Assembly (NCBI GenBank): GCA_013178295.1
Contig: JABLWW010000004.1
Span: 124,001-188,000 of the forward strand
DNA from: Anaerolineae bacterium
GTDB lineage: Bacteria; Chloroflexota; Anaerolineae; Anaerolineales; Anaerolineaceae
Direction of reading: 5' to 3'
Length of the DNA: 64,000 nt
Part shown: in pieces, positions 1 to 8,445 of the stretch
How the letters are laid out: each line of letters begins with the position of its first letter
Position numbering within the stretch: the first letter of the stretch is position 1
The notes under the pieces: generated by a model
Databases searched by the model: none
The model's input: only the letters and a program-made list of their open reading frames with translations
What the model was told of the DNA's origin: nothing
Made by a program: the position numbers and the translations under genes

Positions 1-1
1 C

Positions 2-346
2 GCCATGTCCACGGGGGCCGTTAAACTGATACTCGACCATAAGATCAACATTGAGGGGTGGGATGTTATTCTTGTTGATGATATTATTGATACAGGTTAC
101 ACTGTGGATGTGGTCAGCCGCTTGTTAGCAACGCGCAACCCTCATAGCCTGAAGATTTGCGCCCTGCTGGATAAAGTGGAAAGACATAGAGTGGATATTC
201 AGATTGATTACTGTGGGTTTGTCATTCCAGACCGTTTTGTTGTGGGCTATGGGTTGGACATTGATGAACAGGGAAGACATTTACCATACATCGCCACAGT
301 GAATCTAGCAAAATACAACCGTCCCAATTACCGCTTGCACCATTAA
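2..346 (+). CDS. hpt: Hypoxanthine phosphoribosyltransferase, C-terminal part
   Basis: The open frame enters from the left edge, so the 5' part is missing; about 114 codons remain of a family usually near 180 residues. The PRPP-binding loop VDDIIDTGYT is intact, followed by the purine-binding end of the family (CALLDK, then FVVGYGLD and LPYIA). Family knowledge: the enzyme makes IMP or GMP from hypoxanthine or guanine and PRPP in the cytosol. The first ATG in view (position 5) is internal, not the start. Purine salvage fits the nucleobase theme of the window. Assignment is firm for the family; substrate preference between hypoxanthine and guanine cannot be read. Confidence 0.9.
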   Translation, partial: AMSTGAVKLILDHKINIEGWDVILVDDIIDTGYTVDVVSRLLATRNPHSLKICALLDKVERHRVDIQIDYCGFVIPDRFVVGYGLDIDEQGRHLPYIATVNLAKYNRPNYRLHH

Positions 347-392
347 TTATTTGCAGAAACCGCTGCATCGGTCAACCGACACACCCAAATTT

Positions 393-401
393 TGCTATAA
401 T
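393..401 (+). promoter_or_regulatory. Extended -10 promoter candidate for the DHH gene
   Basis: TGC-TATAAT (TG at 393-394, TATAAT at 396-401) is an extended -10 element about 92 bases upstream of the predicted ATG of the DHH gene. No good -35 is visible, which extended -10 promoters can tolerate. The rest of the 347-492 gap shows nothing else I can name. Confidence 0.45.
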
Positions 402-492
402 ATTATTAGGAACGCCGAAGTGTGTGGCGAGGGGTTTATTTGCCATTCAGGCGAATCGTAAAGCTGAATGTTGTGCTATCTGGAGGTGCTCC

Positions 493-1431
493 ATGACAGA
501 AGAAGCAAAAAAATATGGGCTCGTCACGCGCAGCGACATGGATGGATTGGTCTGCGCGATTCTGCTCAAGCAATTAGGATTAATCGAGGACATCACCTTT
601 GTTCACCCCAAAGACGTCCAGGATGGCAAGATCGAGTTGAACGAGAACCATATCACCACCAATCTTCCCTATCAGGAGAAGGTACATCTTGCCTTTGATC
701 ATCATGCCAGCGAGGAGCTGCGTATCAAAAAACCCAGAAAGAACTACATCAATATTCCCAACGCGCCGTCAACAGCGCATGTTGTCTATGAATATTATGG
801 CGGCAAAAAGACCTTCCCTAATATCTCCCCCGAGATGATGGAAGCGGTGGACAAATCTGATTCGGCGCGCTTTACACTGGAAGAAGTACTCAACCCACAG
901 GGCTGGGTGTTGTTAAGCTTCCTGATGGACCCCCGCACGGGTTTGGGGCGATTCCGAACGTTCAGGGTCTCCAATTACCAGCTCATGATGGACTTGATTG
1001 ATTATTGCCAGGACCATACCATTGATGAAATCTTGCAATTGCCCGACGTTGTTGAGCGCACAAAATTGTATAAAGAACTCTATCCGCAATTCATCGAGCA
1101 AATCAAACGCTGTGCCACCGTCCACGATAAACTTGTGGTGCTTGACCTGCGCAATGAAGATCCTATCTACCCAGGCAACCGCTTTGTCATCTATGCTCTG
1201 TATCCGCAGTGCAACATCTCGATGTATGTCATTTGGGGCGTCAAAAAACAGAACACAGTCTTTGCAGTGGGGAAGTCTATCTTTAACCGCACCTCAACAA
1301 TTGATGTCGGCGAGCTGATGCTGCGATACGGAGGCGGTGGACACGAGGCGGCGGGAACCTGTCAGGTGGCAAACGAGCGCGCAGAACAGGTGAAACAAGA
1401 ATTGATACAGGCAATTACGATGTCAGCATAG
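493..1431 (+). CDS. DHH-family phosphoesterase
   Basis: A 312-residue protein of the DHH superfamily (exopolyphosphatase-like / oligoribonuclease-like). The N-terminal metal site shows as SDMDG (14-18) and the signature DHH at 69-71; the C-terminal DHHA1 substrate domain shows the glycine-rich GGGGHEAAG at 280-288. The frame is open back to 424, but ATG 493 has GGAGG at 482-486 with good spacing and starts directly at the domain, so I chose it. Family members hydrolyse phosphoester or phosphoanhydride bonds in short nucleotides, cyclic dinucleotides or polyphosphate with Mn2+. Which substrate applies here cannot be read from sequence. It is followed by two small genes on the same strand with short gaps, so it may head a small operon. 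Confidence 0.85.
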   Translation: MTEEAKKYGLVTRSDMDGLVCAILLKQLGLIEDITFVHPKDVQDGKIELNENHITTNLPYQEKVHLAFDHHASEELRIKKPRKNYINIPNAPSTAHVVYEYYGGKKTFPNISPEMMEAVDKSDSARFTLEEVLNPQGWVLLSFLMDPRTGLGRFRTFRVSNYQLMMDLIDYCQDHTIDEILQLPDVVERTKLYKELYPQFIEQIKRCATVHDKLVVLDLRNEDPIYPGNRFVIYALYPQCNISMYVIWGVKKQNTVFAVGKSIFNRTSTIDVGELMLRYGGGGHEAAGTCQVANERAEQVKQELIQAITMSA

Positions 1432-1454
1432 ATAGAAAAGCGGAGAAGGGAATT

Positions 1455-1682
1455 ATGGCAATCTATCTATTGGATAACAGTCTGCGTGTCGAGATATTTT
1501 TTGAGCAAAACGATTGCGATTTTGCGGACAACATTTGCGTTTCAATCCGCGAAGATTGCCCGGATGAGGAAAAATTGTTTCGGGCAGACGAGACCAATAT
1601 TTACATTACCAGGCATGAGGCACAGCAACTGATCACCGCACTTCTGCAGGCAATTGCGGAAAGCGATGAGCAAGCGCTTTGA
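1455..1682 (+). CDS. Small protein of unknown function
   Basis: 75 residues, acidic, with GGAGAAGGG about 6 bases before ATG 1455. I do not recognise the family. The N-terminal half reads as alternating strand-like segments (IYLLDNSLRVEIFF) containing three cysteines, and the C-terminal half as an amphipathic helix (EAQQLITALLQAIAESDEQAL). There is no signal peptide or membrane segment. It lies 23 bases after the DHH gene and 25 bases before the flavin-reductase-like gene, so it is probably co-transcribed. The good ribosome binding site and its place in a tight gene string support it as real. Confidence 0.65.
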   Translation: MAIYLLDNSLRVEIFFEQNDCDFADNICVSIREDCPDEEKLFRADETNIYITRHEAQQLITALLQAIAESDEQAL

Positions 1683-1707
1683 GAAATTATCCAGAACGGA
1701 GCTAGCA

Positions 1708-2247
1708 ATGAAGCGAGAGCAAATCCCATTCGAGCGGTTTAGCATGGAAGTTTACTCGGTCTGGGCTGACCGCTGGCTATTGCTCACATGTGGAGATTAT
1801 GCCAGCGGTCAATACAACGCCATGACCATTGGTTGGGGCAGCATAGGGCGCATGTGGCAAAAACCTTTTGTGCACGTAGTTGTACGTCCTTCACGGTACA
1901 CTTTTGAGTTTATGAACCAGTATGACACATTCACCTTGTGTGTCTTTCCGCCCCAGTATCAAAAAGCCCTTCAATTACTGGGTAGTGAGTCTGGCCGAGA
2001 TAGCAATAAAATCGCCCGGTCGGGGTTGACCCCTATTGCTTCTCGGTTGGTCGCTGCACCAAGTTTTGATGAAGCGGAATTGATCATCGAATGTCGAAAA
2101 ATCTACTGGCAGGATTTTGATCCTACCCATTTTCTTGATCCAAAAACTGAAGCGTTGTACCCTTCAGGGGATTATCACCGCGCCTACTTTGGCGAGATCA
2201 TGGCAATCTTTGCTGCGGACGCTCGCTATGCGGGGAAGAGCAAGTAA
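1708..2247 (+). CDS. Flavin reductase-like FMN-binding protein
   Basis: 179 residues from ATG 1708, which has CGGAG about 9 bases upstream; the frame is open back to 1654, where it would overlap the preceding gene. The pattern CGDYASGQYNAMTIGWGS, followed by PFVHVVVRPSRYTFEFM and FTLCVFP, is that of the split-barrel flavin reductase / FMN-binding family. Members bind FMN or FAD and reduce it with NAD(P)H, or serve unknown flavin roles in anaerobes. The segment RDSNKIARSGLTP is also typical of the family. No partner oxygenase is nearby, so a role in redox stress or flavin handling is only a guess. Confidence 0.8.
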   Translation: MKREQIPFERFSMEVYSVWADRWLLLTCGDYASGQYNAMTIGWGSIGRMWQKPFVHVVVRPSRYTFEFMNQYDTFTLCVFPPQYQKALQLLGSESGRDSNKIARSGLTPIASRLVAAPSFDEAELIIECRKIYWQDFDPTHFLDPKTEALYPSGDYHRAYFGEIMAIFAADARYAGKSK

Positions 2248-2271
2248 ACCCTTCTTCAGGTTGTTTTTAGG

Positions 2272-3159
2272 ATGTCGGTCGAAGAGATTACCAATTTCCT
2301 GCGCATCTCAGACCGCATTGGCAGCGGTGGGATGCCAACGCGCCAGCAACTTGAGGATATCAAACAAGCGGGATATGAGGCTGTCATCAATCTGGCGCTG
2401 CCCGATTCTCCAAACGCCATCCCTGACGAGCGCCAGCGGGTAGAAGAACTGGGAATGGAATATTACCATATCCCGGTGGTCTGGGAGCAGCCCAAACTGG
2501 GCGATTTGCAAAAGTTTTTTGCGCTCATGCGTCAGCTAGAACAACGGAAAGTCTTTGTCCACTGTGTTTTAAATATGCGGGTAACCGCTTTTCTCTACCT
2601 TTATCGTGTGCTTTGCCAGGGGGATGCACCAGAAGACGCTTTGCAAATGGTACACCAAATCTGGCAACCTAACCCTGTCTGGCAGGAATATATGCATTTT
2701 GCTCTGGAGTACTTCGGCGCGCTTGCACAAAGCGGCGCAGGTTCAGAGTGTGCAACAGGACCACAACAGTGGGTCATCGAAGGGCTGCTGGCGCGTTCCA
2801 GCCGCCCAGGATTTCCGGATCAGGAAATTGCCGAATCCACGGTCGCTGAGTGGCTGGCAGGTCTAAGAAAAATGAACATCAAGAGCATTATCTGCCTGCT
2901 TTCTGCCGAGCAGCTGGAATATTACCGCCAGATGGATGGCGGCTTGCTGACATATTACCGCAAACAGGGCTTTGAGGTGTGTTCGTTTCCCATCACAGAC
3001 CCCTACTATGATCCAACCGGGTGGGGCGAATTGGAAAGCCGTCTGCCGCAGATATGGCAGGCTTTTCGTAGTTTGCCCAAGCCCGTCCTGGTTCATTGCA
3101 GCGCAGGGATCTCCCGCACCGGTCGTGTGGTAGATTATATTCTCGCCCAGCTTTCCTGA
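2272..3159 (+). CDS. Tandem dual-specificity-phosphatase-like protein
   Basis: 295 residues with two phosphatase-like domains. The C-terminal domain has a canonical P-loop, HCSAGISRT, with Cys276 and Arg282 (Cx5R). The N-terminal domain (about 8-150) resembles the DUF442-type phosphatases and ends in HCVLNMRVTAF, where Cys98 to Arg103 is Cx4R, one residue short of the classic loop. Family knowledge: Cys is the nucleophile and Arg binds the phosphate. The second domain should be active on phosphotyrosine, phosphoserine/threonine or a small phosphate ester. The first may be inactive, or a variant. ATG 2272 lies 24 bases after the preceding stop. It converges on recO with only 14 bases between stops. 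Confidence 0.8.
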   Translation: MSVEEITNFLRISDRIGSGGMPTRQQLEDIKQAGYEAVINLALPDSPNAIPDERQRVEELGMEYYHIPVVWEQPKLGDLQKFFALMRQLEQRKVFVHCVLNMRVTAFLYLYRVLCQGDAPEDALQMVHQIWQPNPVWQEYMHFALEYFGALAQSGAGSECATGPQQWVIEGLLARSSRPGFPDQEIAESTVAEWLAGLRKMNIKSIICLLSAEQLEYYRQMDGGLLTYYRKQGFEVCSFPITDPYYDPTGWGELESRLPQIWQAFRSLPKPVLVHCSAGISRTGRVVDYILAQLS

Positions 3160-3173
3160 GTAGAGGAGCAAGA

Positions 3174-3944
3174 TCATCCTTTGACTGCCCGTAGAAATGC
3201 GGGGGTCTTGAGATTGCGTTCCAATACATAAATAAGATAACCCTGCAAAATCGCTTCCATCTCTGTCTGTATTGCAGGTTGGATGTTGCGTGCCCGTTGG
3301 GCTTCGGAAAAATTGCTGCGCTGAAAGTGGCGCATATAGCGCAATGTATCCATTGCCACCGGCTGAGCACCAGAATCTACACCGGTTTTTCCGCAACGCG
3401 GGCACAAAATCCCCCCCATGCTGTTGGAGAAATACTGAGCCTCGGGTTTGATAAGCGTCTGGCAGCCCACGCAGTGAACAAGCTCCGGACGAAAACCCAT
3501 CAGATTCAGAAGATGAATTTCATAGTAGCGCACAACAAGGAAAAAATCTTCCCCCTGAGACAGGCGTTCAAGCGTATCCACCAGCAGCGTATAAAGAGCT
3601 GTCATTTGCTCTTCCTCGTACGTAAACCGGTCAAGAAGCTCTATCACATAGGAGGCATACCCAACGCATAACAGATTTTCGCGCAGCGGCAAATAAGCAT
3701 CCACCGTTTCCGCCTGGTTCACAATCCAGATATCATGTCCGCGTGCCAGTAGCAGGGCAACCCTGGTAAATGGCTGCAGATGCCCCGCCTTGCGTGAGCG
3801 CAAGCGGCGCGCTCCCTTTGCCACCGCGCGCAGCTTCCCCTGCTCGCGGGTATAAAGGGTCAACATGCGATCAGCCTCCCCCCAATCAGAATGCCGCAAC
3901 ACAACGGCTTCTACCCGCAGAGAACGAGGTAGCTCAGACATCAT
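3174..3944 (-). CDS. recO: DNA repair protein RecO
   Basis: 256 residues. An N-terminal OB-fold (VEAVVLRHSDWGEADRMLTL) is followed by an alpha-helical domain and a zinc motif with Cys158, Cys161, Cys181 and Cys184 (CVGC then CPRC). Family role: RecO loads RecA onto SSB-coated DNA with RecR in gap and double-strand-break repair. The frame is open further upstream (to 4070), but that extension runs into cdd and has no RecO similarity. The two adjacent ATGs at 3944 and 3941 fit the family N-terminus. The ribosome binding site there is weak, so the exact start is uncertain. The gene lies 31 bases after cdd on the same strand and is probably translated from the same transcript. Confidence 0.88.
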   Translation of the reverse strand: MMSELPRSLRVEAVVLRHSDWGEADRMLTLYTREQGKLRAVAKGARRLRSRKAGHLQPFTRVALLLARGHDIWIVNQAETVDAYLPLRENLLCVGYASYVIELLDRFTYEEEQMTALYTLLVDTLERLSQGEDFFLVVRYYEIHLLNLMGFRPELVHCVGCQTLIKPEAQYFSNSMGGILCPRCGKTGVDSGAQPVAMDTLRYMRHFQRSNFSEAQRARNIQPAIQTEMEAILQGYLIYVLERNLKTPAFLRAVKG

Positions 3945-3975
3945 CTGCCAGAGATAAACAAAGCACACCACACAG

Positions 3976-4395
3976 CTATGTGGCGCGCGGCAGATCCCCA
4001 GCGCCAAAAGAGCCGGGCAACAAGTCCGCAACGGTACATTCCTGCACCACTTTGCCCTCACCATTGGCAATTAACAAAACAGTATCCAAACCAAACTCGG
4101 ACATTACCTGCCGGCACCCTCCACAGGGGGTACCGCCATTCTCCGTAGCCACCGCAATTGCTACAAAGCGTCGCTCGCCCTCCGATACAGCTTTGAAGAT
4201 AGCAACCCGCTCTGCGCACATGCTTTGCGGATAAGCGGCATTTTCAACATTGACCCCATCATAGATTTTCCCTGAAGCGGTCAGTATTGCTGCCCCTACC
4301 GCATAATGTGAATAGGGCACATACGCCCATCGGCGTACCTCAAGGGCAGTCTGAACCAATTTCTCACGCATTTCATCGTTTAAGTCCATCTTCAT
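3976..4395 (-). CDS. cdd: Cytidine deaminase
   Basis: 139 residues, the usual length for the small tetrameric form. The active-site pattern is complete: NVENAAYP (49-56), Cys60-Ala-Glu62 and PCGGCRQ with Cys91 and Cys94. Glu62 is the proton shuttle and the three cysteines hold zinc. It deaminates cytidine and deoxycytidine to uridine forms in the cytosol. Its ATG overlaps the stop of the upstream CNNM gene by four bases (ATGA), which suggests translational coupling. An alternative start two codons in (MDLND) is possible. The C-terminal LPRAT tail is slightly longer than usual. Confidence 0.93.
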   Translation of the reverse strand: MKMDLNDEMREKLVQTALEVRRWAYVPYSHYAVGAAILTASGKIYDGVNVENAAYPQSMCAERVAIFKAVSEGERRFVAIAVATENGGTPCGGCRQVMSEFGLDTVLLIANGEGKVVQECTVADLLPGSFGAGDLPRAT

Positions 4396-5654
4396 TTTCT
4401 ATTCTCCGTTTGATCCACAGACAGGCGAGCAGCCCGCACCAGACGAATGCGGCGACCACTGACCTGCTGAACGCTGAAAACCCAATCCTCTAAAATCACC
4501 TGTTCTCCCTCTTCGGGGATATGACCAAGCTCACTGTAGATCAAGCCCCCCAGGGTTTCAGCGGTGTCCTTGCTCACCTCAGTCCCCAACAGCTCATTAA
4601 GATCGTCAAGGTCAATTCTAGCCTGTAACAGATATTCATCCTCACTCAACTTGGTAAAAGGCAATTCCTCAGCCTGATCATATTCATCACGGATTTCGCC
4701 AACAATCTCTTCAACAATATCCTCCAAAGTAACCAGCCCTGCCATCCCGCCATATTCATCAATCACCACAGCAATATGGATGCCATTTGCCTGTATCTCA
4801 CGCAGCAGTTCATCCACTTTTTTTGCCTCAGGCACAAAATACGCAGGACGCATAATTGAGCGAATATCGGTTGATGCTTCACAATCCAATTTCACAGACA
4901 GGAGATCTTTGGCATAGAGCATCCCGATCACATTGTCAATCACTTCCTCATATACGGGAACACGTGAATGACCGGACTGATTTACCAGTCGAATGGCTTC
5001 GTCCAGCGGGGTGCCCACTTCCAGTGCAAAAACATCAATACGCGGCACCATGATCTCGCGGCAAAGCGTATCACTAAAGTGAAAGATGGAATAGATCATC
5101 TTTCGCTCACCCTTTTCCAGAGTGCTTTCCACCTGTTCAGATTCCGCCCAGGATTTGAGCTCGTCCTCTGTCACAGAGCCAAGTGTACGCTGCATATCTG
5201 GGGAGGAAAATTGCAATATGCGAAAAATCCATCCCAGCGGCCGAGAGATGAAATCAACTACTATTGCCAGGGGAGTTATCTGTACGGCCCATTTTTCAGC
5301 GTCCTGTGAGACAAAGCTTTCTATCCAGAATTCCAGCATCAGGACAACAATTGCCAGCAAAAGCGTTATTCCCAATGCAAGCAGGGGGTCAGCAGCACGA
5401 TTCGTCAGCCTCTCAAACACAAGCAGAAAAGTGCCGCCCAGCAAGAAATGAACCATCACGGAAGCAGAGCGTAAAGTGGTGCGCAGGGTAGGGCGCTCCA
5501 TAAGGGCAAGCGTACGTTCGATAGCGCCCGGCGTTTTATCCTGCAGGGTAACCAACACCGGTAAACGCGCTTTAATAAGGCTGGCGCGCACCAGTGCAAA
5601 AGCCAGATCGGCGCATACAAGGATTGCAAATATTACCCAGACTGTGCTACTCAC
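4392..5654 (-). CDS. CNNM/CBS-domain membrane protein (HlyC/CorC family)
   Basis: 420 residues from a GTG at 5654 that overlaps the end of glmU by eight bases. The frame stays open upstream to 5765, but that part lies inside glmU. Order: DUF21-type membrane domain with about three hydrophobic spans (first 125 residues), a CBS pair (IMVPRIDVFALEVGT ... VIDNVIGMLYAKDLL, then IMRPAYFVPE ... VVIDEYGGMAGLVTLEDIVEEIVGEI), and a C-terminal CorC_HlyC domain. Homologues act in Mg2+ or Co2+ efflux and homeostasis; the older name hemolysin is misleading. It sits between glmU and cdd with overlaps on both sides, so the three genes are probably one operon. Ion specificity cannot be read. Confidence 0.85.
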   Translation of the reverse strand: MSSTVWVIFAILVCADLAFALVRASLIKARLPVLVTLQDKTPGAIERTLALMERPTLRTTLRSASVMVHFLLGGTFLLVFERLTNRAADPLLALGITLLLAIVVLMLEFWIESFVSQDAEKWAVQITPLAIVVDFISRPLGWIFRILQFSSPDMQRTLGSVTEDELKSWAESEQVESTLEKGERKMIYSIFHFSDTLCREIMVPRIDVFALEVGTPLDEAIRLVNQSGHSRVPVYEEVIDNVIGMLYAKDLLSVKLDCEASTDIRSIMRPAYFVPEAKKVDELLREIQANGIHIAVVIDEYGGMAGLVTLEDIVEEIVGEIRDEYDQAEELPFTKLSEDEYLLQARIDLDDLNELLGTEVSKDTAETLGGLIYSELGHIPEEGEQVILEDWVFSVQQVSGRRIRLVRAARLSVDQTENRK

Positions 5655-6999
5655 TTGTGCTCTTTTTGTGCAGCGGGCGCGCAGGGACGCCAACCACTGT
5701 CGTTTCGGGCGGCACATCATGGGTGATAACAGCACCCGCGCCAGTATGCGCGCCTTTCCCAACACGAACCGGGGCTACCAGCATCGTATCACTGCCAATG
5801 AAGACATCATCTTCAATAACCGTAGGGTGTTTTTTAACACCATCATAATTACAGGTGATTGTTCCACAACCAATGTTGACATTTTCCCCAATCGTCGCGT
5901 TGCCGATATACGAGAAATGTCCCATTTTTGTGCCCGGGCCAAGATAGGAATCTTTGACCTCGCCAAAGTTCCCTAGATGCACTCCCTTTCCAAGATGCGC
6001 ACCTTTACGTAAATGACCATAAGGCCCTATCTCAGAACCATCCTCCATGATGGCACTTTCCAAAAAAGAGGCAATCACATGACAACCTTTGCCAATCTGG
6101 GTATCCTCAATGACACTATTAGGGCCCAACACGCACCCCTCGTCAATGACCGTATGTCCTTTTAACATGGTGTTCGGGTAGATCACCGTGTCGCGCCCAA
6201 TTCTGACCTCTGTATCAATATATACTGTCTGAGGATCAACCATCGTAACACCCTCTTCCATCCAGCGTTGATTGATGCGCCTGCGCATCAGCGCCTCAGC
6301 CTCTGCCAGGTGTACACGGTTGTTGATGCCCACGGTCTCTGAAAGTTCGCTCACCGGCACAGTCGCAACATTCAGATGATCTGCAACCGCAATTTGGACA
6401 ATATCAGTAAGGTAGTACTCTCCTTTAGGAGACTTCTCAACACGGCGCAAAGCATTCCACAGCCAGTCGTCCCGTGCACAGTATACACCCACATTAAGCT
6501 CTCCCAATGCAAGCTGTTCAGGCGTCGCCTGCGCTTCTTCAACAATCGCCTCAACGTTTCCATCCTCACTGCGGATAATCCGCCCAAAGCCGCGCGCTTC
6601 GCTGGAACAAGCCGTCAATATGGTGAGAGGGCCCTCGTTCCTCTTCTGAACCTCGACCAGACGCTCAACCGTTTGTGCGGTCAACAGGGGCAAGTCCGCA
6701 TTGATAATCAACACCAGGTCTGTATGACCCGCTACCTGTTCACTGGCAGCCAGGACGGCATGGGCAGTGCCAAGTTGCTGTTCCTGTATAGCAAAACGTG
6801 CCATAGAACCGACCGCCTTTTGCACTTCTTCGGCGCCGTGACCAATGACGACCACCGGTGTCTGATCGCTGACGGTCATGGCAGCACGCAGAGGGTAACT
6901 GAGCAAAGGTTGCCCGCACAAATTGTGCAGGACTTTCGGCAGGCGAGATTTCATTCGCGTGCCCTGTCCGGCTGCCAGAATGATGGCAGTAATTTTCAT
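5647..6999 (-). CDS. glmU: Bifunctional GlmU: UDP-GlcNAc pyrophosphorylase / GlcN-1-P acetyltransferase
   Basis: 450 residues, full family length. The N-terminal nucleotidyltransferase domain carries LAAGQGTRMKSRLPK (8-22); the C-terminal half is a left-handed beta helix built from hexapeptide repeats, with the acetyltransferase segment GHFSYIGNATIG and NYDGVKKHPTVI. It makes UDP-N-acetylglucosamine for peptidoglycan in two steps. ATG 6999 has AGAGGAG about 8 bases upstream; the 22-residue upstream extension is not family-like and was dropped. It is the first gene after tRNA-Gln on this strand and its stop overlaps the next start. Confidence 0.95.
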   Translation of the reverse strand: MKITAIILAAGQGTRMKSRLPKVLHNLCGQPLLSYPLRAAMTVSDQTPVVVIGHGAEEVQKAVGSMARFAIQEQQLGTAHAVLAASEQVAGHTDLVLIINADLPLLTAQTVERLVEVQKRNEGPLTILTACSSEARGFGRIIRSEDGNVEAIVEEAQATPEQLALGELNVGVYCARDDWLWNALRRVEKSPKGEYYLTDIVQIAVADHLNVATVPVSELSETVGINNRVHLAEAEALMRRRINQRWMEEGVTMVDPQTVYIDTEVRIGRDTVIYPNTMLKGHTVIDEGCVLGPNSVIEDTQIGKGCHVIASFLESAIMEDGSEIGPYGHLRKGAHLGKGVHLGNFGEVKDSYLGPGTKMGHFSYIGNATIGENVNIGCGTITCNYDGVKKHPTVIEDDVFIGSDTMLVAPVRVGKGAHTGAGAVITHDVPPETTVVGVPARPLHKKSTSE

Positions 7000-7108
7000 C
7001 GTCAACACTCCTCTAAAAACAAATAACCACAAAGGCTCGATCAGCACGGAAATACGCTGTAGCAAGCTGCCTGCTAGGGAGTCCCTGTGGCTTATTATTC
7101 AGCAAAGG

Positions 7109-7179
7109 CTGGGGCGCTCGGATTCGAACCAAGATCCACAGATCCAAAGTCTGGTGTGCTGCCATTGCACTACGCCCCA
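7109..7179 (-). tRNA. tRNA-Gln (anticodon TTG)
   Basis: A cloverleaf folds on the minus strand. Acceptor stem TGGGGCG/CGCCCCA pairs in all seven positions, D stem GTGC/GCAC, anticodon loop CTTTGGA with TTG at the centre, and T arm CTTGG-TTCGAAT-CCGAG. The discriminator is G, as in tRNA-Gln. The CCA end is not encoded (GCCT follows). The first anticodon-stem pair (27-43) is a C-U mismatch; the remaining four pairs are good. Confidence 0.93.
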
Positions 7180-7203
7180 GTATTCTCATACCAAGAGGAC
7201 TTG

Positions 7204-7232
7204 ATTTTAACATAAAAGTCCAGATTGGGCAA
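7204..7232 (-). promoter_or_regulatory. Promoter candidate for tRNA-Gln
   Basis: On the minus strand, TTGCCC (7227-7232) and TAAAAT (7204-7209) are separated by 17 bases, and the expected start lies about 15-20 bases before the mature tRNA. It sits in the gap after the response-regulator stop, so the tRNA need not depend on read-through. Confidence 0.5.
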
Positions 7233-7238
7233 AGGCTG

Positions 7239-8300
7239 TTAGATTTCGGGCGCCAGCCCCAGCTTCTTTGCTTGCTCATAAGTAAGAACATCAGGGCTGG
7301 CTGGTTCAATGTCCAGATTATGTTCAGCCGAGCTCCAAAAGCTTTCAGCTTCCTCCAGGCGAATACCTGCTGCCTGCGACAGGATTTCTCCCAGAGCAGC
7401 AACAGCTTCGGGTGATTCTATCTCCTCTGCTTCCGGAGGAGGCTGTCCAGCGGGCGCCAATCCCTTCTCAGAAATACCCTTGATGCCCTCAGCAGACACA
7501 AGCCCCTGCTTCTGAAGATAGCATAGCAATTCGGCCTGGGCATCAAAGGTCTTTTGAATAACATGCTCCAGACTCACCCTGGCAACAGGAACATCGATTA
7601 TCAGAATCAATGCAAAGTCTACCACCGCCGCCAAGATGAAATAATATGCTGCGGTTTGGTACATCTGAAGGTTACCAGGCAAGCTCATATCCATCAACCT
7701 TGCCAGGCGTATGCTGGTGTTCAGCGCTGCCATAATTGGGGCAGCCCACTGCTCTGAAAAATTTTCAAAGGGCATATCTCCGGATTGGGCAACCAGACGC
7801 CCGCGTTCATCAAGAAGGAGAACCCCGCGCGCCGGAATTTCCTGGCAAAGCTGGGCTAGAACTTCCGACAGACCTCTTGGCGTTGCCAGCGCAGACTCCT
7901 CCTGGGCTGTAGGCTGCGCTTCTGCTGCGACTTCAATGCCCAGACAATTGCGCACTGTCTCCACAAACACCGAAATATCCATCGGCTTGAGAAGAAATTC
8001 ATTCACATTCAACGCCTTTGCCTGATCCACCAGTGTGTCGTCTGTCAAACCAGTAATCATAATCACCTTGAGCTGGGGGATACGCTTACGAATTTTCTGT
8101 ACCAGTTCCAAGCCTGTCATGCCCGGCAGGCGGATATCGGTAATCAGCAGGTCAATGGGAGGCTCGCGGGTTGCTTCCAGCATGGCTTCTTCGGCGGAAG
8201 GGACAATGCTGGTGAGCATATTGGGCAGCGAAATACTCAGCGCTGCCTGCAGAAGACGGCCAAGATCAATTGCATCATCAACAATCAGTGCACGTGGCAT
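7239..8300 (-). CDS. Response regulator with a C-terminal roadblock- or GAF-like region
   Basis: 353 residues. Residues 1-120 are a receiver domain with acidic pocket Asp8/Asp9, phosphoacceptor Asp55 (LLITDIRLPG), Thr83 and Lys105. A second globular region (about 140-265: GVLLLDERGRLVAQSGD ... YYFILAAVVDFALILIIDV) has the strand pattern of roadblock/LC7 or GAF-like domains and no DNA-binding motif. The rest is an acidic tail. Start: ATG 8300 has AGGAG with 8-base spacing; the GTG at 8309 overlaps that site. No histidine kinase is nearby. It probably acts by protein-protein contact, for example on a small GTPase or kinase, but this is inference. Confidence 0.75.
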   Translation of the reverse strand: MPRALIVDDAIDLGRLLQAALSISLPNMLTSIVPSAEEAMLEATREPPIDLLITDIRLPGMTGLELVQKIRKRIPQLKVIMITGLTDDTLVDQAKALNVNEFLLKPMDISVFVETVRNCLGIEVAAEAQPTAQEESALATPRGLSEVLAQLCQEIPARGVLLLDERGRLVAQSGDMPFENFSEQWAAPIMAALNTSIRLARLMDMSLPGNLQMYQTAAYYFILAAVVDFALILIIDVPVARVSLEHVIQKTFDAQAELLCYLQKQGLVSAEGIKGISEKGLAPAGQPPPEAEEIESPEAVAALGEILSQAAGIRLEEAESFWSSAEHNLDIEPASPDVLTYEQAKKLGLAPEI

Positions 8301-8319
8301 GTTTTCCACTCCTGCTTAT

Positions 8320-8348
8320 ATTTTACTGAAAATGCTTTCTTTTTCCAA
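8320..8348 (-). promoter_or_regulatory. Promoter candidate for the response regulator
   Basis: TTGGAA (8343-8348) and TAAAAT (8320-8325) on the minus strand lie 17 bases apart, just upstream of the response-regulator ribosome binding site and downstream of the terminator that ends the molybdenum hydroxylase operon. Confidence 0.5.
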
Positions 8349-8391
8349 ATAAAATTGTGCAAATTATTTTGGTAACAACTGCAGCAGTTAC

Positions 8392-8427
8392 AAAAAAGCC
8401 TCTCACAAGTTTGCACCTGTGAGAGGC
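8392..8427 (-). terminator. Rho-independent terminator of the molybdenum hydroxylase operon
   Basis: A perfect 10-base stem, GCCTCTCACA / TGTGAGAGGC with a 10-base loop, is followed on the minus strand by six T residues. It lies 18 bases past the stop of the last Mo subunit, in the right direction. Confidence 0.9.
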
Positions 8428-8445
8428 GAGAGAAGGGAGAAGAAA

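Noticed and set aside
2863-3405. 180-aa ORF opposite the phosphatase and recO ends
   Set aside because: It is antisense to two clear genes and its residue pattern is that of a shadow frame.
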